Source of the DNA: an uncultured Bacteroidota bacterium
GTDB lineage: Bacteria; Bacteroidota; Bacteroidia; Bacteroidales; P3
Assembly: GCA_902784865.1 (NCBI GenBank)
Contig: CACZWL010000010.1
Span: forward strand, 1 to 64,000
DNA: 64,000 nt
Direction: 5' to 3'
The translations under genes and the position numbers were made by a program. Under the pieces are notes generated by a model. It had not been told where the DNA came from and did no database searches. It saw only the letters and a list, made by a program, of their open reading frames with translations. Of the stretch, positions 7,667-20,065 are shown piece after piece (position 1 is the first letter of the stretch; each line of letters starts with the position of its first letter).

Positions 7667-8740
7667 ATGCAGAAAAAAGGCAATAAGTACGGTACCCACC
7701 GCGTCATCGAGCCCAAGGGTGTGCTCCCCCAGCCCGCCAACAAACTTGACAACAATATGGACGAGATCTACGACAACGAGATTCTCATCGACGTCCAGAC
7801 CCTGAACATCGACTCGGCTTCCTTCACCGACATCCACAACTACGCCAAGGAGCAGGCCGGCGCCGGCGCCAGCGAGGAGAAGGTCATGGAAGAGGTCAAG
7901 AAGGAGATGCTCCTCAACGTCGAGCTACAGGGCAAGCACCGCAACCGTCGTACCGGCTCGGGCGGTATGCTGCTCGGCAAGGTCGAGAAAATCGGCGACG
8001 CCTTGAAGGGAAAGATCGACCTCAAAGAGGGCGACCGCATCGCCACCCTCGTCAGCCTCTCGCTGACCCCCCTGCGCATCGACGAGATCCTCGAGATCCG
8101 CCCCAACATCGACCAGGTCGACATCAAGGGCAAGGCCATCCTCTTCGAGAGCGGCATCTACGCCAAAATCCCCGATGATATGCCCGAGAAGCTGGCCCTC
8201 AGCGCCCTCGACGTGGCCGGCGCTCCCGCCCAGACCGCCAAGCTCTGCCAGTATGGCCAGACCGTCGTTATCCTCGGCGCTGGCGGCAAGAGCGGCATGC
8301 TCTGCTGCTACGAGGCCAAGAAGCGCGTCGGCGTCACCGGCACCGTCATCGGCATCGCCAACAGCCCCAAGAGCACCCAGCGTATCAAGGACCTCGGCTT
8401 CTGCGACATCGTCGAGTCTGCCGCCGGCATGACCCCCGTGCAGGTCTACGAAATGGTGGAACGCCTCACCAACGGCAAGATGGCCGACGTCACCATCAAC
8501 TGCGTCAACGTGCCCGACCAGGAGATGACCGCCGTGCTCTGCACCAAGGACGACGGCATCGTCTACTTCTTCTCGATGGCCACCTCGTTCACCAAGGCTG
8601 CCCTCGGTGCCGAAGGTATCGGAGCCGACACCAACATGATCATCGGCAACGGCTACACCAAGGGCCATGCCGAGTTCACGCTGCAGGAGCTCCGCGAGAG
8701 CCCCGAGCTGCGCAAGATCTTCGAAGAGCTCTATGCCTAG
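7667..8740 (+). CDS. kdd: L-erythro-3,5-diaminohexanoate dehydrogenase, copy 1
   Basis: 357 residues. In lysine fermentation this enzyme oxidatively deaminates 3,5-diaminohexanoate to 5-amino-3-oxohexanoate with NAD. Family landmarks: KYGTHRVIEPKGVLPQPA at the N-terminus, LNIDSASFTDI, TGSGGMLLGKVEKIG, the nucleotide-binding turn VILGAGGKSGMLCCYEA and the C-terminal FFSMATSFTKAALGAEGIGA. Compared with copy 2 it has a longer insert (residues about 60-85) and reads LQGKHRNRRTGSGG where copy 2 keeps ERGKMQNPVTGSGG. Isolated from kamA, which is at 51 kb. Confidence 0.88.
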   Translation: MQKKGNKYGTHRVIEPKGVLPQPANKLDNNMDEIYDNEILIDVQTLNIDSASFTDIHNYAKEQAGAGASEEKVMEEVKKEMLLNVELQGKHRNRRTGSGGMLLGKVEKIGDALKGKIDLKEGDRIATLVSLSLTPLRIDEILEIRPNIDQVDIKGKAILFESGIYAKIPDDMPEKLALSALDVAGAPAQTAKLCQYGQTVVILGAGGKSGMLCCYEAKKRVGVTGTVIGIANSPKSTQRIKDLGFCDIVESAAGMTPVQVYEMVERLTNGKMADVTINCVNVPDQEMTAVLCTKDDGIVYFFSMATSFTKAALGAEGIGADTNMIIGNGYTKGHAEFTLQELRESPELRKIFEELYA

Positions 8741-8763
8741 TCATTAGGAAATGTTTAAAAGAG

Positions 8764-8795
8764 GAAGCCAGAGGTCGACCTTTGGCTTCTTTTTT
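8764..8795 (+). terminator. rho-independent terminator after kdd copy 1
   Basis: Stem GAAGCCA/TGGCTTC with an inner AGGT/ACCT pair, followed by TTTTTT. It separates kdd from the convergent sufB. Confidence 0.8.
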
Positions 8796-8819
8796 GTTTC
8801 CGCAGCAGTGGCTGACGTG

Positions 8820-10265
<1,446 letters not shown>

Positions 10266-10369
10266 GTCGGGTGATGATGTTTCCACTGCATGTAACGCAA
10301 GGTGTATAATATTATTGTACGCGCGATGGAAAAAGTGTTACAAAATGCTTCCGGACGGGTGCTGGAGCG

Positions 10370-10500
10370 GGTGAAAAAAGACGCGTTTTTTTTTGAAAAA
10401 AAGTTGAAAAAAAGGTCAAAATTGCACTTTTGTAAACAGTTGGTTATAAGTGTGTTGTAGGTTATAGGTTTTGCTTAACTTTTGACTTGGTAGGTGAGTG
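10370..10500 (-). repeat. dispersed upstream element, copy 1 (sufB side)
   Basis: Read on the minus strand this stretch contains CACCTACCAAGTCAAAAGTT, GCAAAACCTATAAC, then GTGCAATTTTG and a TTTTTTTCAAAAAAA block, in the same order as 29330-29450. Both copies point towards the downstream gene (sufB here, glnS there). The rest of the 10.27-10.6 kb gap holds only this element and the terminator of the PII-like gene. Confidence 0.65.
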
Positions 10501-10545
10501 GCAGGACAGGGGTAGGCATGCGGGGTGGGAGAGGGGGCGCCGGTG

Positions 10546-10586
10546 GGAAAAAAGAAAGCCCCCTCGCTGTTGGGTGCGAGGGGGCT
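10546..10586 (-). terminator. terminator of the efflux operon
   Basis: Minus-strand stem AGCCCCCTCGC / GCGAGGGGGCT (11 bp, 8-nt loop) followed by TTCTTTTTT. It lies 22 bp after the PII-like gene, which closes the efflux operon. Confidence 0.85.
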
Positions 10587-10607
10587 GTGGGGGCGGCCGG
10601 AGCGGCG

Positions 10608-10901
10608 TCAGACCATCTGCTCGATGTTCCAGACGAAGGCGCGGATGCCGACTTCCTCGTTGCGCTTGTCGAGTTTGCGGACGGCGGTGAGGAGGTCGTC
10701 GACGCGGTCGTCGGGGACGACGGTGAGGATGGCGTTGTTGAGCTCGGGCCACGTGTGGGTGCCGCGGTGGGGGTCGCCTTTTTCGTGGCCACGGCCCTGG
10801 ACGTTCTCCCAGAAGGTGAAGCCGCGGATGCCGAGGGTGTCGAGCATGTACTCGACGCGTTCGTTGTTGGCTTGGTTGTAGACTATCAGTATGCTTTTCA
10901 T
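10608..10901 (-). CDS. PII-like signalling protein of efflux operon
   Basis: 97 residues with the ferredoxin-like PII/CutA fold pattern: MKSILIVYNQANNERVEYML, a T-loop-like GRGHEKGDPHRGTHTWP, then NNAILTVVPDDRVDDLLTAV and GIRAFVWNIEQMV. It overlaps the RND pump gene by 4 bp (ATGA), so translation is probably coupled. Small PII-like proteins are frequently found beside transporters in Bacteroidetes; here it may sense a ligand linked to pump activity, but no ligand can be inferred. Confidence 0.7.
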   Translation of the reverse strand: MKSILIVYNQANNERVEYMLDTLGIRGFTFWENVQGRGHEKGDPHRGTHTWPELNNAILTVVPDDRVDDLLTAVRKLDKRNEEVGIRAFVWNIEQMV

Positions 10902-13900
10902 TCTTCGTTAAGTTCTATGTTCATGAATACGAATTTCTTGCGTTCCTTCTCCTTCTTCTCGATGTCGCCGCGGCGGTTGAAGACGCCGTAGAGGACGGGG
11001 ACGACGATGAGGGTGACGAGGGTGGAGACCAGCAGGCCGCCGATGACGACGATGCCCATGGTGGTCCACAGCTCGGAGCCTTCGGCCTTGGAGACGGCCA
11101 TGGGTATCATGCCGAGGATGGTGGTGAAGGCGGTCATGAGCACGGGGCGCAGACGAGACTGGCCGCTGACGGCGATGGCCTCGCCGAGGGGCATGTCGCG
11201 TTCGCGCATGAGGTTGATGTAGTCCACGAGCACGATACCGTTCTTCACCACGATACCGATCAGGAGGACGATACCCAGCATGCCGACCATGTCGAGGTTC
11301 TCGCCGGTGACGAGCAGGGCTAGGATGACACCGCTGATGGCGAAGGGGATGGAGAACATGATGATGAAGGGCTTGGAGAAACTCTCGAACTGCGAGGCCA
11401 TGACGATGTAGACGAGCATCATGATGATGAGGGCGAGGAGCCCCATGTCGGCGGTGGTCTCCTGCTGGTCTTCGTAGTTACCGGCGAGGGCTACCTGTAT
11501 GCCCTGGGGGACTTCCATCTTGTCGAGTTCGGCCTGCACGCGCTGGGCCATCTCGCCGAGGGAGGTGTTGTAGGGCATGACGGTGAGGGTGAGGTAGCGC
11601 TGGCGGTTCTTGCGCTCGATAGTGGGCGGGCACCAGTATTCCTCGACCTTGGCCAGCTCTTCGAGTTTGATGATGCGGCCGGTGGCGGTGGGGATGGAGA
11701 GCTGCTCGATGTCGGAGATGGAGGAGCGGTACTTCTCCTGCAGGCGGACGACGATGTTGTACTCTTCGCCGTCTTCCTTGAGGAAGCCCGCGGCCATGCC
11801 GTTGACGCGGTTGCGCACATACATGGCCACCGTGGAGCCGTTGAGGCCGTGGAGGGCCAGCTTCTGCTTGTCGAAGGTGATCTTCAGCTCGGCACGGTCC
11901 TCGTCGCGCGAGATCTTGGTGTCGCGGGCGCCGGCGACATTCTGCTCGACGCGCTTCTTTAGGCTTTGGGCGAAATTGGTGGTCTGGTCGAAGTCGTAGC
12001 CGTAAATCTCGACAGAGAGCGAGTTGTTGTTGCCGCCGCCAAAGCCGCCTTGCGACACTTGGTAGGTGACCAGCTCAGGGTACTCGGCGAGGCACCGGCG
12101 CAGCTCTTCCTGGATTTGGAAGATGGAGCGGTCGCGCTCGTACTTCTTCGTGGCGCGGATGGTCATCGAGATCTTGTTGTTGGTGGTGGAGCTGAAGAGT
12201 GCGGCGAAGCCGGCATCCTCGTTGGAGCCTGCCGAGGTGGAGACGACGATGAGGTCGTCGCCGATGATGCGTTTGATATCCTCTTCCATGCGGCGGGCAG
12301 TCTTTAGGGTCTCTTCGATGCGGGTGCCGCGCTGCAGCTCGGCGGTGAGGGCGATCTGGCCGTTGTCCTGCATCTTCATGAAGTCCATGCCGATGGCGCC
12401 AGTCATGATGGGCAGCAGGGAAACGATGAAGACAACGAGGGCGGCGAGGAGGGTGATTCGTTTGTGGCGCAGGCACCAGCGGAGCAGGTTGGCATAGGCG
12501 GCCTCGGTGGCCTCGAAGGCGCGGCCGATAGTGCGGCTCCAGAGTTTGCGCTCCTGCTTGCGGTTGTACTCTTCCTCCTCCTCTTTCTTGAAGAAGAAGG
12601 GGCGCTCGCGCAACATCTTGCTCGAGAGCATGGGGATGAGGGTGATGGCCGCGGTGGTGGAGACACAGACGACGATGGTGACAATCCAGCCGAGCTCCTT
12701 GAAGAAGATGCCCGCCATGCCGGGAAGCATGGTCAGCGGCACGAAGACGGCGACGAGCACCAGGGTGGTGGCGATGACCGAGGTCCACACCTCGTTGGTG
12801 GCACAGATGGCGGCTTCGCGCGGATTTTCGCCGCGCTCGATATGCTTGGTGATGTTCTCCAAAACGACGATGGCGTCGTCGACCACCATGCCGATGGCCA
12901 CGGTCAGCGAGGCCAAGGAGATGATATTCAGCGAGCTGTCGGCTATGAGCAGGTAGATGAACGAGGTGACGAGGGAGATGGGGATGGTGAGGCCGATGAT
13001 GATGGTGGAGCGCCAGTTGCCGAGGAAGACCAGCACCACCAGCACCACGAAGAGGAGGGCGTAGAAGATACTCTCGGCCAGCGAGTTGATGGCGTTGACG
13101 ATTTCTTCGGAGCCGTCGCGGATGAGGGTGGTCTCGATGTCGGGCGGCAGGGTCTTCTGAATCTGCTCCATCTGGGCGCGCACCTGGCGGGCGATGGCGA
13201 CGGTGTTGGCTCCGGTCTGCTTGGTGATGATGAGGCGTCCGCCGTCGCGGCCGTTGATTTTCTCGTCGAGCGAGAGGTCCTTGATGGTGTCGCGCACGGT
13301 GGCCAGGTCGCGGACGAAGACCTGCTTGCCGGTCATCGTGGTGGTGACGGCGATGTCGGCTATCTCCGAACTTTCGACGTATTCACCCTTGACGCGCATC
13401 TGGTACTGCTCCTTGCCCATCTTGACGGTGCCGGAGGCAAGGTCGAGGTTGTTGGCCGAGATGGCCTGGCCGACCAGCTCTAGGGGTATGCCGTAGGCAT
13501 CGAGCTGTTTGGGGTCGAGGTCGATGTAGACGTAACGCTCGGGGGCGCCGCTGACGGTGATGTTGCCGATGCCGTCGACGCGGTTGAGCACGTTGACCAC
13601 GTTGTCTTCCAGGATGCGGTCCAGGCCGGGGTAGGACTCCTTGGCGGTGAAGCCATAGACCATGATGGGCATGGCCGAAGAGTTGAGTTTCAGGATCATG
13701 GGGCGGCTGACGCCGTCGGGCAGGTTGTCGTAGAGCAGGTCGACGTAGGAACGTATGTCGTTGAGCGACTCGTCGATGTCGGCCCCCCACTCGAATTCCA
13801 GCGTGACGACGGAGATGTTGTCGCGGCTGTTGGAGGTGATGTTCTTGAGACCGTCGACCGAGTTGAGCGAGTTCTCGATGAGCTTGGTGATATTGGTCTC

Positions 13901-14077
13901 GATCTCGCTGGCATTGGCGCCGGCGTAGGTGGTCATCACGGTGACATAGGGCGGGTCCATCTCGGGCATCTGGTCGATGGGCAGACGCGTCAGCGAGAAG
14001 AGACCCAGCACAATGACGGCCACAAAGATGAGGCCTGTCGTGATGGGCTTGTTGATTGCTGTTTTGTAAATGGCCAT
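10898..14077 (-). CDS. RND multidrug efflux permease (AcrB/HAE1 type)
   Basis: 1059 residues, inner-membrane proton-driven pump of a tripartite efflux system. TM1 (ITTGLIFVAVIVLGLFSL) is at the N-terminus; the first periplasmic domain starts with the substrate pore motif region; TM4 carries the proton-relay pair in GMVVDDAIVVLEN; the second half repeats the layout (LALIIMMLVYIVMASQFESF, GIVVKNGIVLVDYINLMRERD). Length is normal. It is downstream of the membrane fusion protein gene but separated from it by a four-helix-bundle gene between inverted repeat arrays. Confidence 0.93.
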   Translation of the reverse strand: MAIYKTAINKPITTGLIFVAVIVLGLFSLTRLPIDQMPEMDPPYVTVMTTYAGANASEIETNITKLIENSLNSVDGLKNITSNSRDNISVVTLEFEWGADIDESLNDIRSYVDLLYDNLPDGVSRPMILKLNSSAMPIMVYGFTAKESYPGLDRILEDNVVNVLNRVDGIGNITVSGAPERYVYIDLDPKQLDAYGIPLELVGQAISANNLDLASGTVKMGKEQYQMRVKGEYVESSEIADIAVTTTMTGKQVFVRDLATVRDTIKDLSLDEKINGRDGGRLIITKQTGANTVAIARQVRAQMEQIQKTLPPDIETTLIRDGSEEIVNAINSLAESIFYALLFVVLVVLVFLGNWRSTIIIGLTIPISLVTSFIYLLIADSSLNIISLASLTVAIGMVVDDAIVVLENITKHIERGENPREAAICATNEVWTSVIATTLVLVAVFVPLTMLPGMAGIFFKELGWIVTIVVCVSTTAAITLIPMLSSKMLRERPFFFKKEEEEEYNRKQERKLWSRTIGRAFEATEAAYANLLRWCLRHKRITLLAALVVFIVSLLPIMTGAIGMDFMKMQDNGQIALTAELQRGTRIEETLKTARRMEEDIKRIIGDDLIVVSTSAGSNEDAGFAALFSSTTNNKISMTIRATKKYERDRSIFQIQEELRRCLAEYPELVTYQVSQGGFGGGNNNSLSVEIYGYDFDQTTNFAQSLKKRVEQNVAGARDTKISRDEDRAELKITFDKQKLALHGLNGSTVAMYVRNRVNGMAAGFLKEDGEEYNIVVRLQEKYRSSISDIEQLSIPTATGRIIKLEELAKVEEYWCPPTIERKNRQRYLTLTVMPYNTSLGEMAQRVQAELDKMEVPQGIQVALAGNYEDQQETTADMGLLALIIMMLVYIVMASQFESFSKPFIIMFSIPFAISGVILALLVTGENLDMVGMLGIVLLIGIVVKNGIVLVDYINLMRERDMPLGEAIAVSGQSRLRPVLMTAFTTILGMIPMAVSKAEGSELWTTMGIVVIGGLLVSTLVTLIVVPVLYGVFNRRGDIEKKEKERKKFVFMNIELNEE

Positions 14078-14083
14078 TTCGTT

Positions 14084-14116
14084 AAATTGAAAATTGAAAA
14101 TTGAAAATTGAAATTA
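14084..14116. repeat. heptamer array, left arm flanking the four-helix-bundle gene
   Basis: AAATTGA units repeated with 7-bp phase, starting 7 bp from the RND start codon. It is the inverted partner of the array at 14514-14542; together they enclose the four-helix-bundle gene. Confidence 0.85.
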
Positions 14117-14141
14117 TTGCGTCCAATTTTCGCAGTTCAAG

Positions 14142-14519
14142 TTAGTTGTTTTCTTTGCTTTTAATCTTGTTGATTATTGTTGTGAGAAGTGCAATGATTT
14201 CTTTGAGATCATTGTTCATTGAATCGTATTCGTCCAAATTGATAATGTCTGACAGTGACAGGACTTCTAGCCAGAATTGAGTTTCGTCGGCCTCTTTCAG
14301 GGCAATCGAAAGTTTGTGCACGTAGTCGGAGCTACTTTCTGCGTTTTTGCTTTCGCGGATGTTGGCACCAATGCTGGTTCCGCTTCGCAGAATCTGCTTG
14401 CTTGGCACGAACTCCCTTTTTGTGTCGGATAGGTATTTGCAGAACTTCACCGTTCGCACAGCAAAGAGCAGGCTCTTGTCGTGAAGGGCGTTACCCGTCA
14501 TTGTGTCAGATAATTTCAA
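14142..14519 (-). CDS. four-helix-bundle protein (S23/IVP family)
   Basis: 125 residues with the family signature QILRSGTSIGANIRESKNAE and KEADETQFWLEVL. The family is best known from 23S rRNA intervening sequences and is related in fold to the Avd accessory protein of diversity-generating retroelements; its cellular role is unknown. The gene breaks an otherwise tight efflux operon (MFP upstream, RND downstream) and is flanked by inverted arms of the 7-bp repeat, which suggests it arrived as a cassette. Lower GC than the flanking pump genes. Confidence 0.88.
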   Translation of the reverse strand: MKLSDTMTGNALHDKSLLFAVRTVKFCKYLSDTKREFVPSKQILRSGTSIGANIRESKNAESSSDYVHKLSIALKEADETQFWLEVLSLSDIINLDEYDSMNNDLKEIIALLTTIINKIKSKENN

Positions 14520-14542
14520 TTTTCACTTTTCAATTTTCACTT
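14514..14542. repeat. heptamer array, right arm; supplies the MFP stop codon
   Basis: Units TTTCAAT/TTTCACT in 7-bp phase. The array overlaps the end of the MFP gene, whose TGA (14530-14532) lies inside it, and the start of the four-helix-bundle gene. Confidence 0.8.
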
Positions 14543-15573
14543 CCCACTATCTCGAGGTTGTCGCCGTCGACGAGGCGGGCTTGGCCGGTGATGACGAGGC
14601 GGTCGCCGGCTTTGATGGCGCCAGCTTCGACGGGAATGATTTCGATGCGGTCGTCGAAGCGCTGACCCAGCGTGACGGCGACGCGGCGGGCTTTATTGCC
14701 GTCGGCCACAAAGACATAGCGGTCATTCGAGCCGGTGAGCTTCAGCACGCTCTGGTAGGGCACCACGATGGCGTCGACCTCACCAACACCCAGACGGGTG
14801 CGGACATACATGCCGGGCCGTATCTTCTCGCCGCTGTTGGGGATGTTGAGCTTGGCTTGGAAGGTGTGGCTCTGCGGATCGATGGTGGGGTAGACTATCT
14901 CGATGGTGGCGGGGAATACCTGTCCGGGGTAGATGTCGCTCTCGACCTCCACCTTCATGCCATTCTTCACCAGAGGGAAGTAGGTCTCGGGGATGTTGAT
15001 GATGGCTTTCAGGCGGCTGATCTGGGTCAGCGTCAGTATGGGCTGACCGGCATACATCTCGCCGTCCTCGTAGTTCTTGGCGCTGATGACGCCGCCGAAC
15101 TGGGCCTTGACGAAGGTGTTCTCGTCGAGGAAGCGCTCGCTTTCAACCAGTTGGTCGTAGGCGGCCTTGGTCTGGTCGTAGACCTGCTCGCTGACCGAGC
15201 CGCTGGCTTTCAGCGCGGTGACGCGGTCAAGCTCGGTCTTGGTGCTGGCCAGGTTGATGCGGGTGGTGTTGAGCTGGGTCTGGTCCATGCGGACGAGCAT
15301 GGTGCCTTTGCTCACGCGCGAACCCACCTGCACGTAGATGTGCTCGATGTGGCCCGTCACGCTGGGGGCGATGTTCATCGTCTCGTAGCCTTCGAGGGTG
15401 GAGGAGAGTTCGAGCGTCTTGGAGATGCGCTCGCTCTGCAGCGCCATCACTTTCACCTTCTCGACTTCTTTCTTGGTCGTTGTGGCAGCCTTGTCGCCGC
15501 CTTTTCCGCCGCAGGCTGTGGCAATGGAGCCCACGGCAAGTGCGATTGTCGCAATTTTGATGTACTTGTTCAT
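14530..15573 (-). CDS. RND efflux membrane fusion (adaptor) lipoprotein
   Basis: 347 residues with signal peptide and lipobox-like SIATACGG. Periplasmic adaptor that joins the RND pump to the TolC-type channel. Visible: lipoyl half-motifs (NIAPSVTGHIEHIYVQVGSR and FGGVISAKNYEDGEMYAG), a short helical hairpin between them (LNTTRINLASTKTELDRVTA), then beta-barrel and membrane-proximal segments ending DRLVITGQARLVDGDNLEI. The last residues and the stop come from the repeat array. It is 11 bp downstream of the outer membrane channel gene. Confidence 0.9.
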   Translation of the reverse strand: MNKYIKIATIALAVGSIATACGGKGGDKAATTTKKEVEKVKVMALQSERISKTLELSSTLEGYETMNIAPSVTGHIEHIYVQVGSRVSKGTMLVRMDQTQLNTTRINLASTKTELDRVTALKASGSVSEQVYDQTKAAYDQLVESERFLDENTFVKAQFGGVISAKNYEDGEMYAGQPILTLTQISRLKAIINIPETYFPLVKNGMKVEVESDIYPGQVFPATIEIVYPTIDPQSHTFQAKLNIPNSGEKIRPGMYVRTRLGVGEVDAIVVPYQSVLKLTGSNDRYVFVADGNKARRVAVTLGQRFDDRIEIIPVEAGAIKAGDRLVITGQARLVDGDNLEIVGSEN

Positions 15574-15584
15574 ATTGGTATGTT

Positions 15585-16976
15585 TTATTTATTCAACAGG
15601 TTTTCAAGGGCCACTTGGGCGCTGATGACGTTCATCACGGCCTGTATGTAGTTGCTCTGGGCGGTGATGATGTCGGTGCTGGCGGTGGTCAGTTCTAGGC
15701 TCGAGGCGCGGCCGTATTTGTATTTCTCCGACAGGCTGGCGAAGACACGCTGTGTGACCTCCAGGTTGCGGTTCTGTATGTCGTAGTTCTCCAGCGCCGA
15801 GGCCAGGTCGTAGCGCAGCTGGTTGTACTGCAAGCGCAACCCGTCTTCGGCCTGCCGACGGCTGTTCTGGGTCTCTTGCAGGGCTATGCGGGCGCTCTTG
15901 ACGCCAGCCAGGCGGGTTCCGCTGGTGAGGAGCGGCAGGCTGATGGAGGCGCCCAGCATGTTGGGCGGCGTCATGTTGAAGCCTTCGTCCTTGCCGAAGT
16001 AGGTCTTGGAGCTGTACTGGTAGTAGGCCGACACGGTGGGCATGAAGTCCATCCATGCCATGTTGACCTGCCGTTTGGCCAGCTCTTCGTTCTTGGCCAG
16101 TAGTTGGTAGCTGTAGTTGTCCTCGATGTGGAACGGTTCCTGCATGAGTCGAGCGGCGGCGTCGACGCTGAGTATGTCGTCCATACGTGTGGTCAGCTCG
16201 ATGTCGGCATTGACGTCGGCCCCCAGCTGCAGCAGCAGCGAGTTCTTCAACACCTGCAGCGAGCGTTTGGTGCTGTTGATGCTGCTTTTCAGGGTGGCCA
16301 CCTGCACCTGCAGTTTGTCGGCGTCGACCTGCTCGGCGGCGCCCACGTTGACGGCGGCCTGGCTCGTGGCGGCCAGCTGTTCGAGGTTGGCCAGCGACGA
16401 GTCGAGGAGACCGATGGTCTGCTGCATCACCAGGTGCGAGACGTAGACGTTCTTCACCTGTGCACGGGTCTGCTGTTCGGTCTGCTGGCGCGAGATGTCG
16501 GTCATCTCGATGGCCAGGTTCTGCAGCATGACGCCCACCACCTGTGCACCGGTCAGGCCGATGGCGGCGGTGAGGCTGAAGGTGCCGTTGGGGTTCATTG
16601 CGATGCCCGTGCTTTCCGAGCTTTCGGTGCTTCCGCTTGAGGGGAACGAGATGGGCATTGTCATGCCGCCGATGGTGACCGAGTCGGGCATCATCGACAT
16701 CATGGAGCCGCCGCCGCCGAAGTTCATCTTGTAGCCCAGCATGTTCTGGTAGTCGAAGCCGGCTTTCAGCGAGGGCAGCATTGTCGAAAGGGTCTTCCAG
16801 CGTTCCCACTCGGCTTTCTTCACCTCAAGGTTGGCATTCTGCATTGCCGCGTTGTGGTCCACGGCATACTGTTGAGCCTCTTCGAGGCTCAACCGCAGTG
16901 TGGTGCGCTCCTGCGCCGTGGCCCCGAGGGCCAGCGCAGCCAGCGCCACAGTCAGTGTCAGTCTTTTCAGTTTCAT
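15585..16976 (-). CDS. TolC-family outer membrane efflux protein
   Basis: 463 residues with an N-terminal signal peptide (LTVALAALALGATAQ). Two repeated coiled-coil/outer-membrane-factor halves: LSLEEAQQYAVDHNAAMQNA in the first and LLAKNEELAKRQVNMAWMDF in the second, with the C-terminal KYGRASSLELTTASTDIITA typical of the family. Exports substrates across the outer membrane for the RND pump encoded downstream. Lies 19 bp after the TetR gene in the same operon. Confidence 0.92.
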   Translation of the reverse strand: MKLKRLTLTVALAALALGATAQERTTLRLSLEEAQQYAVDHNAAMQNANLEVKKAEWERWKTLSTMLPSLKAGFDYQNMLGYKMNFGGGGSMMSMMPDSVTIGGMTMPISFPSSGSTESSESTGIAMNPNGTFSLTAAIGLTGAQVVGVMLQNLAIEMTDISRQQTEQQTRAQVKNVYVSHLVMQQTIGLLDSSLANLEQLAATSQAAVNVGAAEQVDADKLQVQVATLKSSINSTKRSLQVLKNSLLLQLGADVNADIELTTRMDDILSVDAAARLMQEPFHIEDNYSYQLLAKNEELAKRQVNMAWMDFMPTVSAYYQYSSKTYFGKDEGFNMTPPNMLGASISLPLLTSGTRLAGVKSARIALQETQNSRRQAEDGLRLQYNQLRYDLASALENYDIQNRNLEVTQRVFASLSEKYKYGRASSLELTTASTDIITAQSNYIQAVMNVISAQVALENLLNK

Positions 16977-16995
16977 CTTATTATATATATTACAT

Positions 16996-17643
16996 TTATT
17001 TTATACTTCTCTCATCGTCCAGTTTGCGCACCACGTCGGCAAAGTGGTTCGCCTCCTTGTCGTAGCGTATCAGGCTGTCTGTCGTCATCAGCCCTCGCAG
17101 GTAGGTGAAGCACATCTCGTTGATGCGGTGGACGTACTCTTCGCGGTCGGGCACCTTGGCGATGCGCTTCTGCTGTATCAGGTTGCAGAAGAAGTCGATG
17201 GCGATGTCGACATCGGCGTCGGACCGCAGGTAGCCGTGGTTGCGCACGTAGTCCATGCCGTACTGCATCTTCTCGCGCAGTCCCTCGGTGCGGATTTTGA
17301 AGAAGCGGTCGTGGATTTCGGGGTAGTAACGCTCCGTCTCCTCAATCAGGCGGTGGTACTTGTGGATGAAGAGGGCATTGGTGCGGAGCATGTACATGGC
17401 CACCAGCAACGGCTCGTCCACTTGCTTGTGTGCCTGGCGGTGGCGCTCGTTGGTGCGTTCCTGCACCAGGGTGAGGCATGCGGTCAGCAGCTCTTCCTTG
17501 CCGTCAAAGGTCTCATAGAGGGTGCGTTTCGACATGCGCAGCGCCTGCGCTATGTCGTCCATCGTCACCCCTCGGCAGCCGCGTTCGTTGAACATGGCAA
17601 GGGCCGTCTCTATGATTTTCTGTTTGTTGTTGTCTGCTTCCAT
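16996..17643 (-). CDS. TetR/AcrR-family transcriptional regulator
   Basis: 215 residues. N-terminal helix-turn-helix: KQKIIETALAMFNERGCRGVTMDDIAQALRMSKRTLYETFDGKEEL, a classic TetR DNA-binding domain; the C-terminal helical ligand domain is unlike known ones. First gene of the efflux operon, so it probably represses its own operon until a pump substrate binds. A palindrome upstream (17729-17763) is a candidate operator. Confidence 0.9.
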   Translation of the reverse strand: MEADNNKQKIIETALAMFNERGCRGVTMDDIAQALRMSKRTLYETFDGKEELLTACLTLVQERTNERHRQAHKQVDEPLLVAMYMLRTNALFIHKYHRLIEETERYYPEIHDRFFKIRTEGLREKMQYGMDYVRNHGYLRSDADVDIAIDFFCNLIQQKRIAKVPDREEYVHRINEMCFTYLRGLMTTDSLIRYDKEANHFADVVRKLDDERSIK

Positions 17644-17715
17644 CAGGTTCTATTTTATTCTCCTTGAAGTGCTTACGTAGATCTGTAGTGCAGGTCGGTT
17701 TGCAAAAAGGAAAAG

Positions 17716-17763
17716 CAAATATACAAAGAAAACTTGAAAAACCGAGAAAGTTTTTCAAGTTTT
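17716..17763 (-). promoter_or_regulatory. efflux operon promoter and candidate TetR operator
   Basis: On the minus strand a TATATTTG -7-type box (17716-17723) lies just downstream of a 14-bp inverted repeat (AAAACTTGAAAAAC, 7-nt spacer, complement at 17750-17763). The palindrome sits where the -33 region should be, a common place for a repressor site. It could instead be part of a hairpin; no T-run follows. Confidence 0.45.
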
Positions 17764-17796
17764 TGTCAAAATACCCAAAAGTGGTGATGGCCGACC

Positions 17797-18090
17797 TCAG
17801 CCTTTGCGCTCGGGGAGGGGTTGCAGGGTGTCGATCTGCACCTTCATGCGGCAACCCGGGGCGGCCTCGACGGTGGCCATGTTGTTTTCGCGGCTGACAA
17901 ATGTCACGTGTATGCCGCCAGCCGTCATCAGCTGGTCGCCTTTCTGCAGGCTGTCGCGGTATTCTTTCTCTTTCTTGGCTTTCTGGCTTTGCGGGCGGAT
18001 GAGGAAGAGGTAGAATACGGCAATCATCAGCACCACCATGATGGCGGTCTTCATTCCGTTCGGAATGTCGGGTATTATCAGTTCTGTCAT
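17797..18090 (-). CDS. yajC: preprotein translocase subunit YajC
   Basis: 97 residues. One N-terminal membrane helix (KTAIMVVLMIAVFYLFLIRPQ) followed by the family RPQSQKAKKEKEYRDSL and GDQLMTAGGIHVTFVSRENN. YajC associates with SecDF and assists protein export. Length and motif order are normal. Separated from typA by 114 bp. Confidence 0.93.
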   Translation of the reverse strand: MTELIIPDIPNGMKTAIMVVLMIAVFYLFLIRPQSQKAKKEKEYRDSLQKGDQLMTAGGIHVTFVSRENNMATVEAAPGCRMKVQIDTLQPLPERKG

Positions 18091-18203
18091 GTCTTGTCTG
18101 TTTTTGCTTGTTTTTGTCTTTTTCGAAACGCAGTCCCGTCTGCTTTATTGTGTGTGGGCTGCACTTTTTTCGCCGTGTTGAGGTATATGAGGGTCAGTGA
18201 GCA

Positions 18204-20039
<1,836 letters not shown>

Positions 20040-20065
20040 ACGTCTGGGTATATAAAAACAACCTG

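Noticed and set aside
12464..13483. Plus-strand ORF of 339 codons
   Set aside because: Antisense to the RND pump gene; highly acidic and repetitive.
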